The translations under genes and the position numbers were made by a program. Below, piece by piece: positions 18,902 to 27,000 of a DNA stretch of 64,000 nucleotides. Source of the DNA: Flavobacterium aquaticum (GTDB taxonomy: Bacteria > Bacteroidota > Bacteroidia > Flavobacteriales > Flavobacteriaceae). Where the stretch lies: contig NZ_QLMI01000002.1 in the NCBI RefSeq assembly GCF_003259835.1, positions 1-64,000 on the forward strand. The letters are read 5' to 3'. Each line of letters starts with the position of its first letter. Position 1 is the stretch's first letter. The notes under the pieces were generated by a model. The model did not search any database. It saw only the letters and a program-made list of their open reading frames with translations, and was not told the origin of the DNA.

Positions 18902-19384
18902 TTATTTCCAGCCACAAATAATAGCTCCCATTAATGTCATCACCACAATCCAATATCCAGAAGTTATTGCTGCATATTTGAATGATTTTTGTTCAAATAA
19001 ACAATTAGTAGCTACAATTGGCAATGCAATGAATAAACCTGACATAAAACCGTGCAAAGCACCATGTTTAAATGTTCTGAAGGCATCTTGATAATCTGCC
19101 ATAAAAGCAGCATAAGAAGGCAATGCTTTTGTTTCATCTCCTCCAACCATTCCTAAAGCACCAAATTGGTGAATCGTTATTGGCATCATTATAAAAGCCA
19201 ACATAAAGGCAAATACAAATGTTAATCCGAAGATTTTTGCCATATTTCCTTGTTTGGCTTTTTCCTCGGTCATCCCAATTTCGTTCATCCAAATCGTTCC
19301 GAAAACTTTAGGATTATACCAAACAAATCCAACAACAAAACTTGAGAGCGCTGCCACTAAAACAGCTAAAAAATTAATTTCCAT
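18902..19384 (-). CDS. DUF1761 integral membrane protein
   Basis: 160 residues with four hydrophobic segments. The N-terminus (VAALSSFVVGFVWYNPKVFGTIWMNEIG) is the hallmark of DUF1761 proteins, followed by membrane helices near residues 51-71, 110-127 and 137-157. The family is uncharacterised; it is an inner-membrane protein. It is monocistronic, with a -7 element upstream and a terminator downstream. Confidence 0.8.
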   Translation of the reverse strand: MEINFLAVLVAALSSFVVGFVWYNPKVFGTIWMNEIGMTEEKAKQGNMAKIFGLTFVFAFMLAFIMMPITIHQFGALGMVGGDETKALPSYAAFMADYQDAFRTFKHGALHGFMSGLFIALPIVATNCLFEQKSFKYAAITSGYWIVVMTLMGAIICGWK

Positions 19385-19412
19385 AATTGATATAGTTTTT
19401 TGGTTAGTATAT

Positions 19413-19420
19413 CAAAAATA
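19413..19420 (-). promoter_or_regulatory. -7 promoter element of the DUF1761 gene
   Basis: On the - strand TATTTTTG fits TAnnTTTG and ends 28 bp before the ATG at 19384. A TTG lies about 16-17 bp upstream as a possible -33 element. Confidence 0.5.
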
Positions 19421-19443
19421 GGAATATTTTTTTTAACAATTAT

Positions 19444-19893
19444 TTATTCAGCTACGATTTTGCTTGCACTGCGGTATAAAAACTCATTGTAAATGTGTCG
19501 TCTTGCAAAACGACTAGGCGATTCTGCATTAACCATTTTAATGTATGTTACTTTTGGCACACTAAAATACTCGTAATTGCTACCATCTAAAAACGAAATA
19601 TACAACACTCCATTATCCATATAAAAATCTTGGATATTTACGGTTGAAGTTATTTTTTGATATACTTCTTTGTTTTTTTCTTGTGTTTCAGGAGCAATAC
19701 TAACCAAAAAATGATATGCCTCAATAATATTTTTACTTCTTTCTTCAGCAGCTAAACGCTCCACTGGATCAGCAATAGTATCTGGATGATCTTCCTTCAT
19801 GCTATTTCTGTAAATGGTTTTCAATTCTTTCAGCGTAGCTGTTTTAGTAACATCAAGTAACTTTCTGTACTCGGCAATTTTCTTTGGATTCAT
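19444..19893 (-). CDS. J-domain plus KTSC-domain protein
   Basis: 149 residues. The N-terminal half is a J-domain (YRKLLDVTKTATLKELKTIYRNSMKEDHPDT) with the HPD motif that stimulates Hsp70 ATPase. The C-terminal half (about 85-149: GVLYISFLDGSNYEYFSVPKVTYIKMVNAESPSRFARRHIYNEFLYR) is a KTSC domain, a small RNA/DNA-binding-like domain of unknown role. The fusion suggests a chaperone adaptor. It is the last chromosomal gene before the left end of the integrated element. Confidence 0.8.
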   Translation of the reverse strand: MNPKKIAEYRKLLDVTKTATLKELKTIYRNSMKEDHPDTIADPVERLAAEERSKNIIEAYHFLVSIAPETQEKNKEVYQKITSTVNIQDFYMDNGVLYISFLDGSNYEYFSVPKVTYIKMVNAESPSRFARRHIYNEFLYRSASKIVAE

Positions 19894-19913
19894 AATTTTT
19901 AAAAATAAAGGTG

Positions 19914-19921
19914 CAAAAGTA
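19914..19921 (-). promoter_or_regulatory. -7 promoter element of the J-domain/KTSC gene
   Basis: On the - strand TACTTTTG fits TAnnTTTG exactly and ends 20 bp before the ATG. A TTG about 21 bp upstream is a reasonable -33 element. Confidence 0.55.
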
Positions 19922-19997
19922 GTGTTTTATTATTTAATCAAGCAAGAAAAACAAAACAAAAACAAACGTAATTATTTATCAATGAACAAATTAAACA

Positions 19998-20056
19998 AAA
20001 AAAGCTCCACATTTCTGTGAAGCTTCTTAGTAGCGGGAACAGGACTCGAACCTGTG
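19998..20056. repeat. Left 59-bp direct repeat (attachment site, attL)
   Basis: These 59 bases are identical to 35031-35089. They comprise a tRNA terminator hairpin (AAGCTCCACA and TGTGAAGCTT arms) and the 3' end of the initiator tRNA gene (TAGCGGGAACAGGACTCGAA and CCTGTG). After 20056 the sequence departs from the tRNA, so this copy is only a tRNA fragment. The direct repeat marks the left end of the integrative element. Confidence 0.9.
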
Positions 20057-20159
20057 ACACTTCTGACTTAATTATCAATGTACTATGAACTTAATAATTT
20101 TTTGTATGCCTAAAAGTGAGCCTTAAACCAAAATTTCAACCCTGCTTAAACTTGAAAAA

Positions 20160-20576
20160 TCAAGTTCTTTGCAAAAGTAACAAATGTTTTTGAATAAATC
20201 TTGGTTTTCCATAGATTACTAAAATCTGTTTCTTACTTGGGTTATAATTTGTGTAATACATTATTCTCCACACTTTAAATTTTGAACTGAATTTATCAAC
20301 TTCAATCTGCTTGGATGCATTATGTACCAGGAATTGATTGATAACAGCAATTTGTTCTTCATCAGCTTTTTTGATTGTTATAATTACTGCTGTCAAAAAA
20401 TCACCATTAAATATCAATTCAGTTCTATGTGTAAAAAAGTTCAGAAAATAATTAAGCTGTTTACCTATATATTTATAGCTTTCATAACCACTTAATCTAT
20501 TTTCCAAAGCATCTAATTCAAACTCCCAATTTTCATATTGTTTGTCTATTTTGAAAGGTAAATTAAGTTGTTTCAT
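20160..20576 (-). CDS. Unknown element-encoded protein
   Basis: 138 residues, not recognised. It starts MKQLNLPFKIDKQYENWEFELD, has no signal peptide or membrane segment, and ends with a basic/hydrophobic stretch (KKQILVIYGKPRFIQKHLLLLQRT). It is the outermost gene at the left end of the element, separated from the next gene by a terminator hairpin. Terminal position next to attL is common for accessory cargo or excision functions, but nothing here indicates which. Confidence 0.55.
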   Translation of the reverse strand: MKQLNLPFKIDKQYENWEFELDALENRLSGYESYKYIGKQLNYFLNFFTHRTELIFNGDFLTAVIITIKKADEEQIAVINQFLVHNASKQIEVDKFSSKFKVWRIMYYTNYNPSKKQILVIYGKPRFIQKHLLLLQRT

Positions 20577-20590
20577 TTAGTTCCTGGTAT

Positions 20591-20614
20591 AAAAAAACCA
20601 CCTTATGGGTGGCT
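20591..20614 (-). terminator. Terminator of the 176-aa unknown gene
   Basis: Arms CCACC (20598-20602) and GGTGG (20608-20612) are followed on the - strand by a run of seven U. An ACCAGGA motif lies next to it (20582-20588). Confidence 0.7.
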
Positions 20615-20668
20615 TAGAATTTAATATTTGATTTATTAAAATCACAAAGTAATACTGCTCTTGTTGTT

Positions 20669-21199
20669 TTATAAATCTTGAGGAAATTGACCATATAAAT
20701 AACTCTTTTGATATAAGTTAATGAGTTTTGCAAGTTCAATCAAGTTTTCAAAACCATCAATAGGTAATACATAAGGATTCTCTTTATAGATTATGGATTC
20801 ATACGGTTTTATTCCTATTGGATTACCATTATCATATTCTATAAAACACATACTACTATAATTGCTGTCAATTTTATGTATGTTATAAGCAATGTTAGAG
20901 TTCCAACATTCAAGAAGTTTTTTGTCATTGTTGCATAAATAGTATTCATCAATATATTGCCTTAAATCTTTATCCTTATTTCTTAAAATCAATAAACTTT
21001 TTAATGAATCATAATAAGAATAAAATAGTCTTTCAGCACTATATTTTACACTTGCAATTGCTCTTTCTTTTGTATAAGTAATATGGAATAAATTCTCTTC
21101 AAGAAACTCTTTAGCTTCAAGATAATTATCAAAATTTTTAACCAACCAATTATTAATTTCCTCTATGCTGGTAAAAGCAATTGGTTTTATTTTCTTCAT
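20669..21199 (-). CDS. Unknown cytoplasmic protein of the element
   Basis: 176 residues, mostly helical and charged (IEEINNWLVKNFDNYLEAKEFLEENLFH; RNKDKDLRQYIDEYYLCNNDKKLLECWN), no signal peptide. Not recognised. It lies 68 bp downstream of the lipoprotein gene on the same strand and ends at its own terminator, so it may be the last gene of the left operon controlled by the HTH regulator. Confidence 0.6.
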   Translation of the reverse strand: MKKIKPIAFTSIEEINNWLVKNFDNYLEAKEFLEENLFHITYTKERAIASVKYSAERLFYSYYDSLKSLLILRNKDKDLRQYIDEYYLCNNDKKLLECWNSNIAYNIHKIDSNYSSMCFIEYDNGNPIGIKPYESIIYKENPYVLPIDGFENLIELAKLINLYQKSYLYGQFPQDL

Positions 21200-21267
21200 T
21201 CTGCTTTGTTTGTTAATAAAAATTTCAAATGTATTTGAAGTGCTAATTTTGATTCATAGTTTTGGTT

Positions 21268-21720
21268 TTATTTTCTTTTAAATAACCCATGTTGTGTTTT
21301 TGAATACTTATCATTAAAAAAATTACATTCAGTAATTTTAAAATTATTATTTACTTTATTAATATAAATATGGCTTTTTGATGAATTTGAGATTTCCTTA
21401 CAATAGAATTTATAATCACCATTATTATTCTTAGCAACTGAATCTATAATTTTAACTTCTACATCACCATAATTATTTTCTAAATCTAATTTACCTTCAT
21501 AATCACTGTCTGCTATAATAAAATAAAACTCTTCATTTGTCACTTTAAGGTATGTTTTTCTTTTTTCTTCATCCTCATAATTTTCATCATAATAATCATC
21601 AATTGACAGATATTCACCAATAATGGACTTTGGAAAATTTGATATCCTCACATATCTATCATTATCTGTTTTACAACTAAAACAAATTATTACTACAACA
21701 ATTGCAAAAATATTTTTCAT
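21268..21720 (-). CDS. Small lipoprotein of the element
   Basis: 150 residues from the ATG at 21720 (MKNIFAIVVVIICFSCKTDND), which gives a normal lipoprotein signal with lipobox Cys and a 7-bp gap to the upstream gene. The upstream ATG at 21738 would overlap that gene. The mature part is rich in acidic and Tyr residues (DDYYDENYEDEEKRKTY). Not recognised; an exported lipid-anchored cargo protein. Confidence 0.65.
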   Translation of the reverse strand: MKNIFAIVVVIICFSCKTDNDRYVRISNFPKSIIGEYLSIDDYYDENYEDEEKRKTYLKVTNEEFYFIIADSDYEGKLDLENNYGDVEVKIIDSVAKNNNGDYKFYCKEISNSSKSHIYINKVNNNFKITECNFFNDKYSKTQHGLFKRK

Positions 21721-21727
21721 TACTATC

Positions 21728-22162
21728 CTATTTTTCAAAAGTCCATATTAATACATAAAAATCATCTTCTCCTTCTGCTGATATTTTGGAAAGGTGTATT
21801 GTTTCAATTATTGAAATTTCATCAGATAACTTTGTTTCAACCAACCATTTGACATTTGTAGAATTTGCTCTTTTGTACTTTGAATTATATTCTTTTATAA
21901 ATCTCTCCAAAGATTTTTGACTATCAGGAGTAATAACAAGTGTATTACTTAATTGATAAGAATCATTATCAAAGTAATAAGTGGCATAAGCATTTTCTAA
22001 TTTCACAGATAAAGAAACTGAACCATCTTCTTGAACAATTTGCTCAAGATTATATTTAGAATCTTTAAACCTATTTTTAATATCATTTAAAGGCAATCCT
22101 ACTTCATTTTGACTAAAAATAAAAGGACTAATAAACAAAAAGAATAAAGTATAAAATTTCAT
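21728..22162 (-). CDS. Small exported protein of the element
   Basis: 144 residues from the ATG at 22162 (MKFYTLFFLFISPFIFSQ signal peptide). A longer frame to 22288 exists but would run across the operator palindrome and the divergent promoter, so I reject it. The body (ENAYATYYFDNDSYQLSNTLVI ... DDFYVLIWTFEK) is not recognised. It is the first gene of the leftward group and is divergent from the HTH regulator, whose operator overlaps its upstream region. Confidence 0.65.
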   Translation of the reverse strand: MKFYTLFFLFISPFIFSQNEVGLPLNDIKNRFKDSKYNLEQIVQEDGSVSLSVKLENAYATYYFDNDSYQLSNTLVITPDSQKSLERFIKEYNSKYKRANSTNVKWLVETKLSDEISIIETIHLSKISAEGEDDFYVLIWTFEK

Positions 22163-22183
22163 ATTATAGTTATTAAAGTTTAA

Positions 22184-22234
22184 CAAATATACATACTGTA
22201 TCATATTTGATAACAATATTTTTATCAAATATGA
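22184..22234. promoter_or_regulatory. Divergent promoters with a 12-bp perfect palindromic operator
   Basis: TCATATTTGATA (22201-22212) and TATCAAATATGA (22223-22234) form a perfect inverted repeat with a 10-bp spacer. The left arm contains the rightward -7 element CATATTTG (22202-22209), and the right arm contains the ATG of the HTH gene (22231). Leftwards, the -7 element TATATTTG (22191-22184) sits beside it, with the -33 region inside the palindrome. A dimeric HTH repressor bound here would block both promoters. Confidence 0.7.
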
Positions 22235-22497
22235 CAACTTTTGATGCAAATAGCCAAAAGTTGAATAAGAAAGAATTTCAAATAGCATTAGGTCAAAGAA
22301 TCAAAGAATTGAGAGAAAAGAAAAACATCTCTCAAACTGAACTTGGCAATTTATGTGATATTGAAAGGACTAACATGAATAGAATTGAAGCTGGTAATAC
22401 CAATCCTACAAGTTATACTTTATACAGAATAGCTCAAAAATTAGAAGTTGACTTACCTGAACTATTTGAACTTAAACCAGGAATCCAAAAGAAATAG
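22231..22497 (+). CDS. XRE/Cro-type HTH transcriptional regulator
   Basis: 88 residues from the ATG at 22231; an in-frame TTG at 22207 lies inside the -7 element and is not a likely start. The HTH_3 domain is clear: FQIALGQRIKELREKKNISQTELGNLCDIERTNMNRIEAGNTNPTSYTLYRIAQKLEVDL. It probably represses its own promoter and the divergent exported-protein operon through the palindrome at 22201-22234, acting as the control switch of the element or its left operon. Confidence 0.85.
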   Translation: MTTFDANSQKLNKKEFQIALGQRIKELREKKNISQTELGNLCDIERTNMNRIEAGNTNPTSYTLYRIAQKLEVDLPELFELKPGIQKK

Positions 22498-22547
22498 CTA
22501 TTAATTATAATCTACTTATAAACTCCTGGTACAAATTTTAGTAAAAA

Positions 22548-22577
22548 AAGAGTGAATTTGGATTACTTCACACTCTT
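22548..22577 (+). terminator. Terminator-like hairpin after the HTH gene
   Basis: Arms AAGAGTG (22548-22554) and CACTCTT (22571-22577) form a hairpin after the stop codon. The U-run is weak, so this is moderate evidence. Confidence 0.45.
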
Positions 22578-22580
22578 GAA

Positions 22581-22633
22581 AAATCACAGATTTTCCCAAA
22601 CTCATATATATAATTTAGGAAAAAGTGTGATTT
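22581..22633 (-). terminator. Long A/T-loop hairpin at the radC 3' end
   Basis: Arms 22581-22596 (AAATCACAGATTTTCC) and 22618-22633 match with two mismatches around an ATATATATA loop. The hairpin overlaps the radC stop codon. A related hairpin with the same core sits at 31067-31113, overlapping the end of the helicase gene. Confidence 0.6.
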
Positions 22634-23066
22634 ATAAATTTCCATTGTAAGCAAAACTATAATAGTCATTCTTGTAAATTATTAAATGGTCAAGCAGACT
22701 TATCTCTAATAATTCACAAGCACTTTTCAATTTTGATGTAATTTTCTTGTCAGCTTCACTTGGCTTCATATTCCCACTTGGATGATTATGTACCAAGATA
22801 ATGGCAGATGCATTACACTTTAGAGCTACACCCATAATTATTCTGACATCTACAACTGTTCCTGAAATACCACCTTTTGATAAATTGTAAACTCCAAGTA
22901 CAAAATTGGCTCTATTAAGTAAAATTACTTTACATTCTTCTTGAAATTCTATTAAATCCAAATCCCATTGAGATAATATGAATTTATAAACTTCATCACA
23001 TTGAACTAATTTTAACTTATCAGGTTTATTAGTTGAATAGGACACTTTAATTTCAGCTATTTCCAT
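22632..23066 (-). CDS. radC: RadC-family JAB/MPN domain protein
   Basis: 144 residues from the ATG at 23066. A longer frame to 23105 is rejected because it begins inside a terminator hairpin. The JAMM metal motif is intact: LVHNHPSGNMKPSEAD (HxH, S and D). Short RadC proteins lacking the N-terminal HhH domain are common on Bacteroidota mobile elements; the name does not imply proven repair activity. It follows the 131-aa gene on the same strand. Confidence 0.85.
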   Translation of the reverse strand: MEIAEIKVSYSTNKPDKLKLVQCDEVYKFILSQWDLDLIEFQEECKVILLNRANFVLGVYNLSKGGISGTVVDVRIIMGVALKCNASAIILVHNHPSGNMKPSEADKKITSKLKSACELLEISLLDHLIIYKNDYYSFAYNGNL

Positions 23067-23085
23067 ATCAAAAAAAAATAATAAA

Positions 23086-23111
23086 CCTATTGTGCTTTTA
23101 CACACAATAGG
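23086..23111 (-). terminator. Terminator between the 131-aa gene and radC
   Basis: Arms CCTATTGTG (23086-23094) and CACAATAGG (23103-23111) are followed on the - strand by a U-rich run. It decides the radC start at 23066 rather than 23105. Confidence 0.75.
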
Positions 23112-23121
23112 TCTAATACTA

Positions 23122-23517
23122 TTAGTTTACTGGCTCATAATTGTGTTTACCATTCTTTGAAAATACATCTACTGATGGAGTGAAATTCTCAAAAATTGGC
23201 TTTTGGCTTTTAACTTCTACTTGTTCCTGAGCATAAGCATATCTATGAGTTAACACAACCATTTCTCCAGTTGCTTGGTCAACATATTCATAGGCTTCAC
23301 ATTCTTCTTTAACAATTGCTCCAGGCATTTGAGTACCAATAAGAGCTTTACAAGTTAATTCATCAAATGTACTTGGAACAAATGCTTTTCTTGCAGTTGC
23401 ATAAAATTTTCCTGTGGTTTTAGATTGAGCCATTTCAATACCACCTTGTACTTCTAAAACAAAAAATGACTTTCCATCTTCTGTTGTTCTTTCTTTGTAG
23501 TTAATGATTGTTACCAT
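23122..23517 (-). CDS. Small conserved-looking element protein, function unknown
   Basis: 131 residues, predicted beta-rich in the first half (MVTIINYKERTTEDGKSFFVLEVQGGIEMAQSKTTGKFYATARKAFVPSTFDE), with no signal peptide. I do not recognise a family. Position beside RadC and a RecA-like ATPase makes a nucleic-acid-binding (OB-like) protein conceivable, but this is inference. Confidence 0.6.
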   Translation of the reverse strand: MVTIINYKERTTEDGKSFFVLEVQGGIEMAQSKTTGKFYATARKAFVPSTFDELTCKALIGTQMPGAIVKEECEAYEYVDQATGEMVVLTHRYAYAQEQVEVKSQKPIFENFTPSVDVFSKNGKHNYEPVN

Positions 23518-24062
23518 TGTTTTGAGTGTTTTTGAGTTGTAATTTTTAATACTTCAAATGATTCTTAAAATTCAGCTATCACCTTGAATTTCTTTATTCA
23601 AAAAAGTATTAAACAATGATTTTCATTGCTCACTATGAGTGGGGGTTTTTAAGGTGGCTGGCTTATGTAGAATAGAATGAAAGTTTGCATTACAATTCTG
23701 TAGAATTGAACAAGTACCAGGAATTGAAAGAATTATATTTTGTTAGATTCATGGTGCATTTCAACTTTGAACAGAAAAAAGTCAGATTCAACTTTTGCAA
23801 TAAAATTCACCTCTAAAAAAAATTGTCATTTAATATCCTGGTCAAAAAAATACCTTCTTAACCTTTTGGGTAGGGGGATTTGATTCTCTAAACAAGTGGG
23901 GGCTATTTAGTTCTGGTAGGTTGTGTGTTCAAAATTTTTATAAAATTTTTTTTAGAAAGTTTTAAATTAAATTTTAATATTATCTTTATGAATAATTTAA
24001 CCGATTAATTTAATTCTTGGTATTTAATATAAAATTAAAAACATTAATTAATTGCTTTTTAC
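23518..24062. other. 545-bp non-coding region of the element
   Basis: No credible ORF. It contains two ACCAGGA motifs (23716-23722 and, inverted, 23836-23842), three G-runs (near 23640, 23873 and 23904, two of them in GTGGGGG context) and an A/T-rich stretch before the large cargo gene. It lies between divergent transcription units, so it is the best place for a replication or transfer origin, but no specific origin is recognised. Confidence 0.5.
23991..23998 (+). promoter_or_regulatory. Possible -7 element of the large NTPase gene
   Basis: TATCTTTA, a one-base variant of TAnnTTTG, lies 64 bp before the ATG at 24063 in very A/T-rich DNA, so chance matches are easy. Confidence 0.3.
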
Positions 24063-27000
24063 ATGAATAATACTAAAATTTTAGAGCCAAAAACCGAAAT
24101 TATTTATCCGTCATATTTTTCAACAGGATTTCCAAACAAAAAATGGAATGAAATAACTTCTAGAGAAAATTATATCTCACAAATTGTTATGGATTTAGAG
24201 GAAAACGACTTAATTTTTATAGAGGGAGATGAAGATGCTGGAAAAACAACAATTTGTGCAACTTTTTGCAATACTTATCCTAATAATACAATTTCAATTT
24301 TTTTTAATCCTTTGAACATAATGGATTATCAAATCGATTATTATTTTTCAAATTTTGTATCTCAAGCAAGACTCATACTTGGTGACAATTTGAGTGATAT
24401 TGAAAATGAAGGTCTAATAAGCATCCAAAGCTTTAACAGCACATTATTTCAATTAAGAAGAAAATTTAAAAATAGTAAGGATAAAATTTACATCATTATT
24501 GATGGATTAGAGAATAACATTGAAAAATATAAGGAGTTAATAAATAAAATTTTTGAAAACATTCCATTTGCTGAAAACTCGTTTAAAGTAATAATTACTG
24601 GTAAGCAAACTGATTTTTTAGACCTAAATCCACACTTTAAAAAAATTTCATCCAAATCAATTACAATTATTGGCTTCACAAAACAAGAAGTAATATCATT
24701 TTTAGAAATAGAAAGTCCAAAAGAAAATGAGATTGATGAACTTTATAAAATTACTAAAGGATTTCCAGGTAGATTGGAAACTTCAAAAAGGTTAATAAAA
24801 AAACATGGTTATTCATTAAAAAAAATATTAGAATCTGAAACTTATAATAAATGGATTGAATTAGATTGTGAAAAAATTGAGTTAGAAGATGTTTTTAACA
24901 ATGTTGTAATTTCAATTGTAGCATTGAGTAATAATTCACTACATGTAAATGACTTAGCAAAAATTAATCAATTTGAATTAATTGAATTTAGAAAGAAAAT
25001 TGAAAACATATTCGTCCTAAAAGAAAAAAATAACTACCTGAATTTTGTTTCAAACGCACACAAAAAATACTTTTCAAATATTTTAAGGGGAAACAAATCA
25101 AAAGTTGATGAATTATTAGAAAAATTTTTTTTAAGTGAAGATAATTTAAGTTCAAAATTTGAATTAAGTAAAATTTATGCTGAAAAAAGAGAATGGAATA
25201 AAATTATACCATTAATTAATGAAGAGTTTTTATTGGGAACAATTCAAAGTACTGGAACACTTCAAAGAGTTAATGAGAGTATTGAAATGGGATATAAAGC
25301 AGCTGAACAATGTAATTATTTTGCAGATTTATTAAGGTACTCAATTCAAGGAAGTATTGTAAATGAATTTGATAATTATCTTTTTTGGGAATCAGAAATA
25401 TTAGCAAGAATTTCATTGAATGATTTTACAGGAGCAATTTTACTTGCTGAAAGTGCTGTATTAAAAGTAGACAGATTAAGATTATTAGCATTAGTCGCAA
25501 AAAAAGAAAAGCAAATCAATAACAAAGTTGATGAAGACTTAATAAGCTTAATAAGAGAACTTTACAAAAACACAGATTTATCAGATGTAGGTGATGTTAT
25601 ATATGAAATTGTTACTGATTTGATATATGCGATGCCAAATTTAGCTATTGAAATTATTGAAAACTCGTCTAATAACTCATCTAACAAAGACATTAATGAT
25701 TGGATTGTAGCAAAACTATCTGTTGCTGCAATTAATTCTAGTTCAACAGATGAAGGGGAACAGAATAAGAAAATATCTGCAATACAAAAATTAAATAATC
25801 CTTCAGTAAAAAAAATAAATCAAGCGATTTCATTTTTAGTAGGTAATTATTCTTCTTCAAGAGTTTTGGATGAAGTAAAAAAACTAACTGATTCTGAAGA
25901 AAAATTAAAACTATTGAGATTATGGCTTAGTAATAATAATAAACATAGAAAAGATGTTGATTTAGTAATAAACAAAGCCTTAGATGAATTAATTTTAAAC
26001 TCCTCACAATCAACATTATCTATAGAAATTCTTAAAGAGTTATCATTTCAATTAGCATACGTAAATGAATTTGAAAAGAAAAAACAAATTTATTTGAGAT
26101 TTAAGCAAATTGAAAAAAACTTGACTGATTTAGGACTCTCTAAAGACAAGTACATATATCAATTAAATTTGTTTCATACCGAATTTACACTAGATAAATA
26201 TAAATCAATTTCAACTCTTAACAATATCATAAAAGAAGTTGAAGATTTAAAAGATTCACTCGTTAGATTAGAGGCATTTGCGGAAATCTATGCTAAATTA
26301 CATATAATTAGTTCTAATGATATTTCACCTAAAGTAAAATTCGTTTATCATAGAATCTTTGAGGTTTCAAATGAACTTTTAAATTCAACAGCAAATCATT
26401 ATAAACTTTGCCAAAATATTTTAAAGACCATCAGTAAAGTAAACCCAATCTTAGGATTAAAGATTTGTGAAAGCATTAATACTCTTCACAATAGAGACAA
26501 GTCAAGATTACTTGTATTAGATAGTTATTTGAAAAATAATCTAAAAAAAATAAAAAACAATATATTAATAGAAATTGATAAATCCTTTGAAAACATTATT
26601 CCTCAAAGAATTGCTTTAAAGAGTATTCTTGAGAGATATTCTGAAGCCAAGAGTCTTCATTATGATGTTATCAAAGAATTATTCTACTTCACAAATAAAA
26701 TTGATATTGTAGAAATCCCAATAAATCGTGTTTATTGCTTATTATTAAATTATCAAATTATCTCAAAGAATATTGAGTGGAAAAACAGATTATCTTCACA
26801 AATCAAGAAAAAAATTGATGCTGATTGGGAAAAAATTGATGCTGATTGGGAAAAAATTGATGTTGGATTTGTAATATGCTCAGAAATTGCTAAAATTGAT
26901 TTAGATTATGCAAAATTAATATTTGAAAAAAATGTAAAAAATAAAAATGAAATTTGGATTGACTCTGAACTTATTGCTCAGACATATTTGTATAGTTTAT

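Noticed and set aside
22163..22288. 42-residue extension of the exported protein at the left operon
   Set aside because: It crosses the operator palindrome and the HTH start, and would bury the signal peptide.
23067..23105. Longer RadC start
   Set aside because: The extension overlaps a terminator hairpin (23086-23111) and its U-run.
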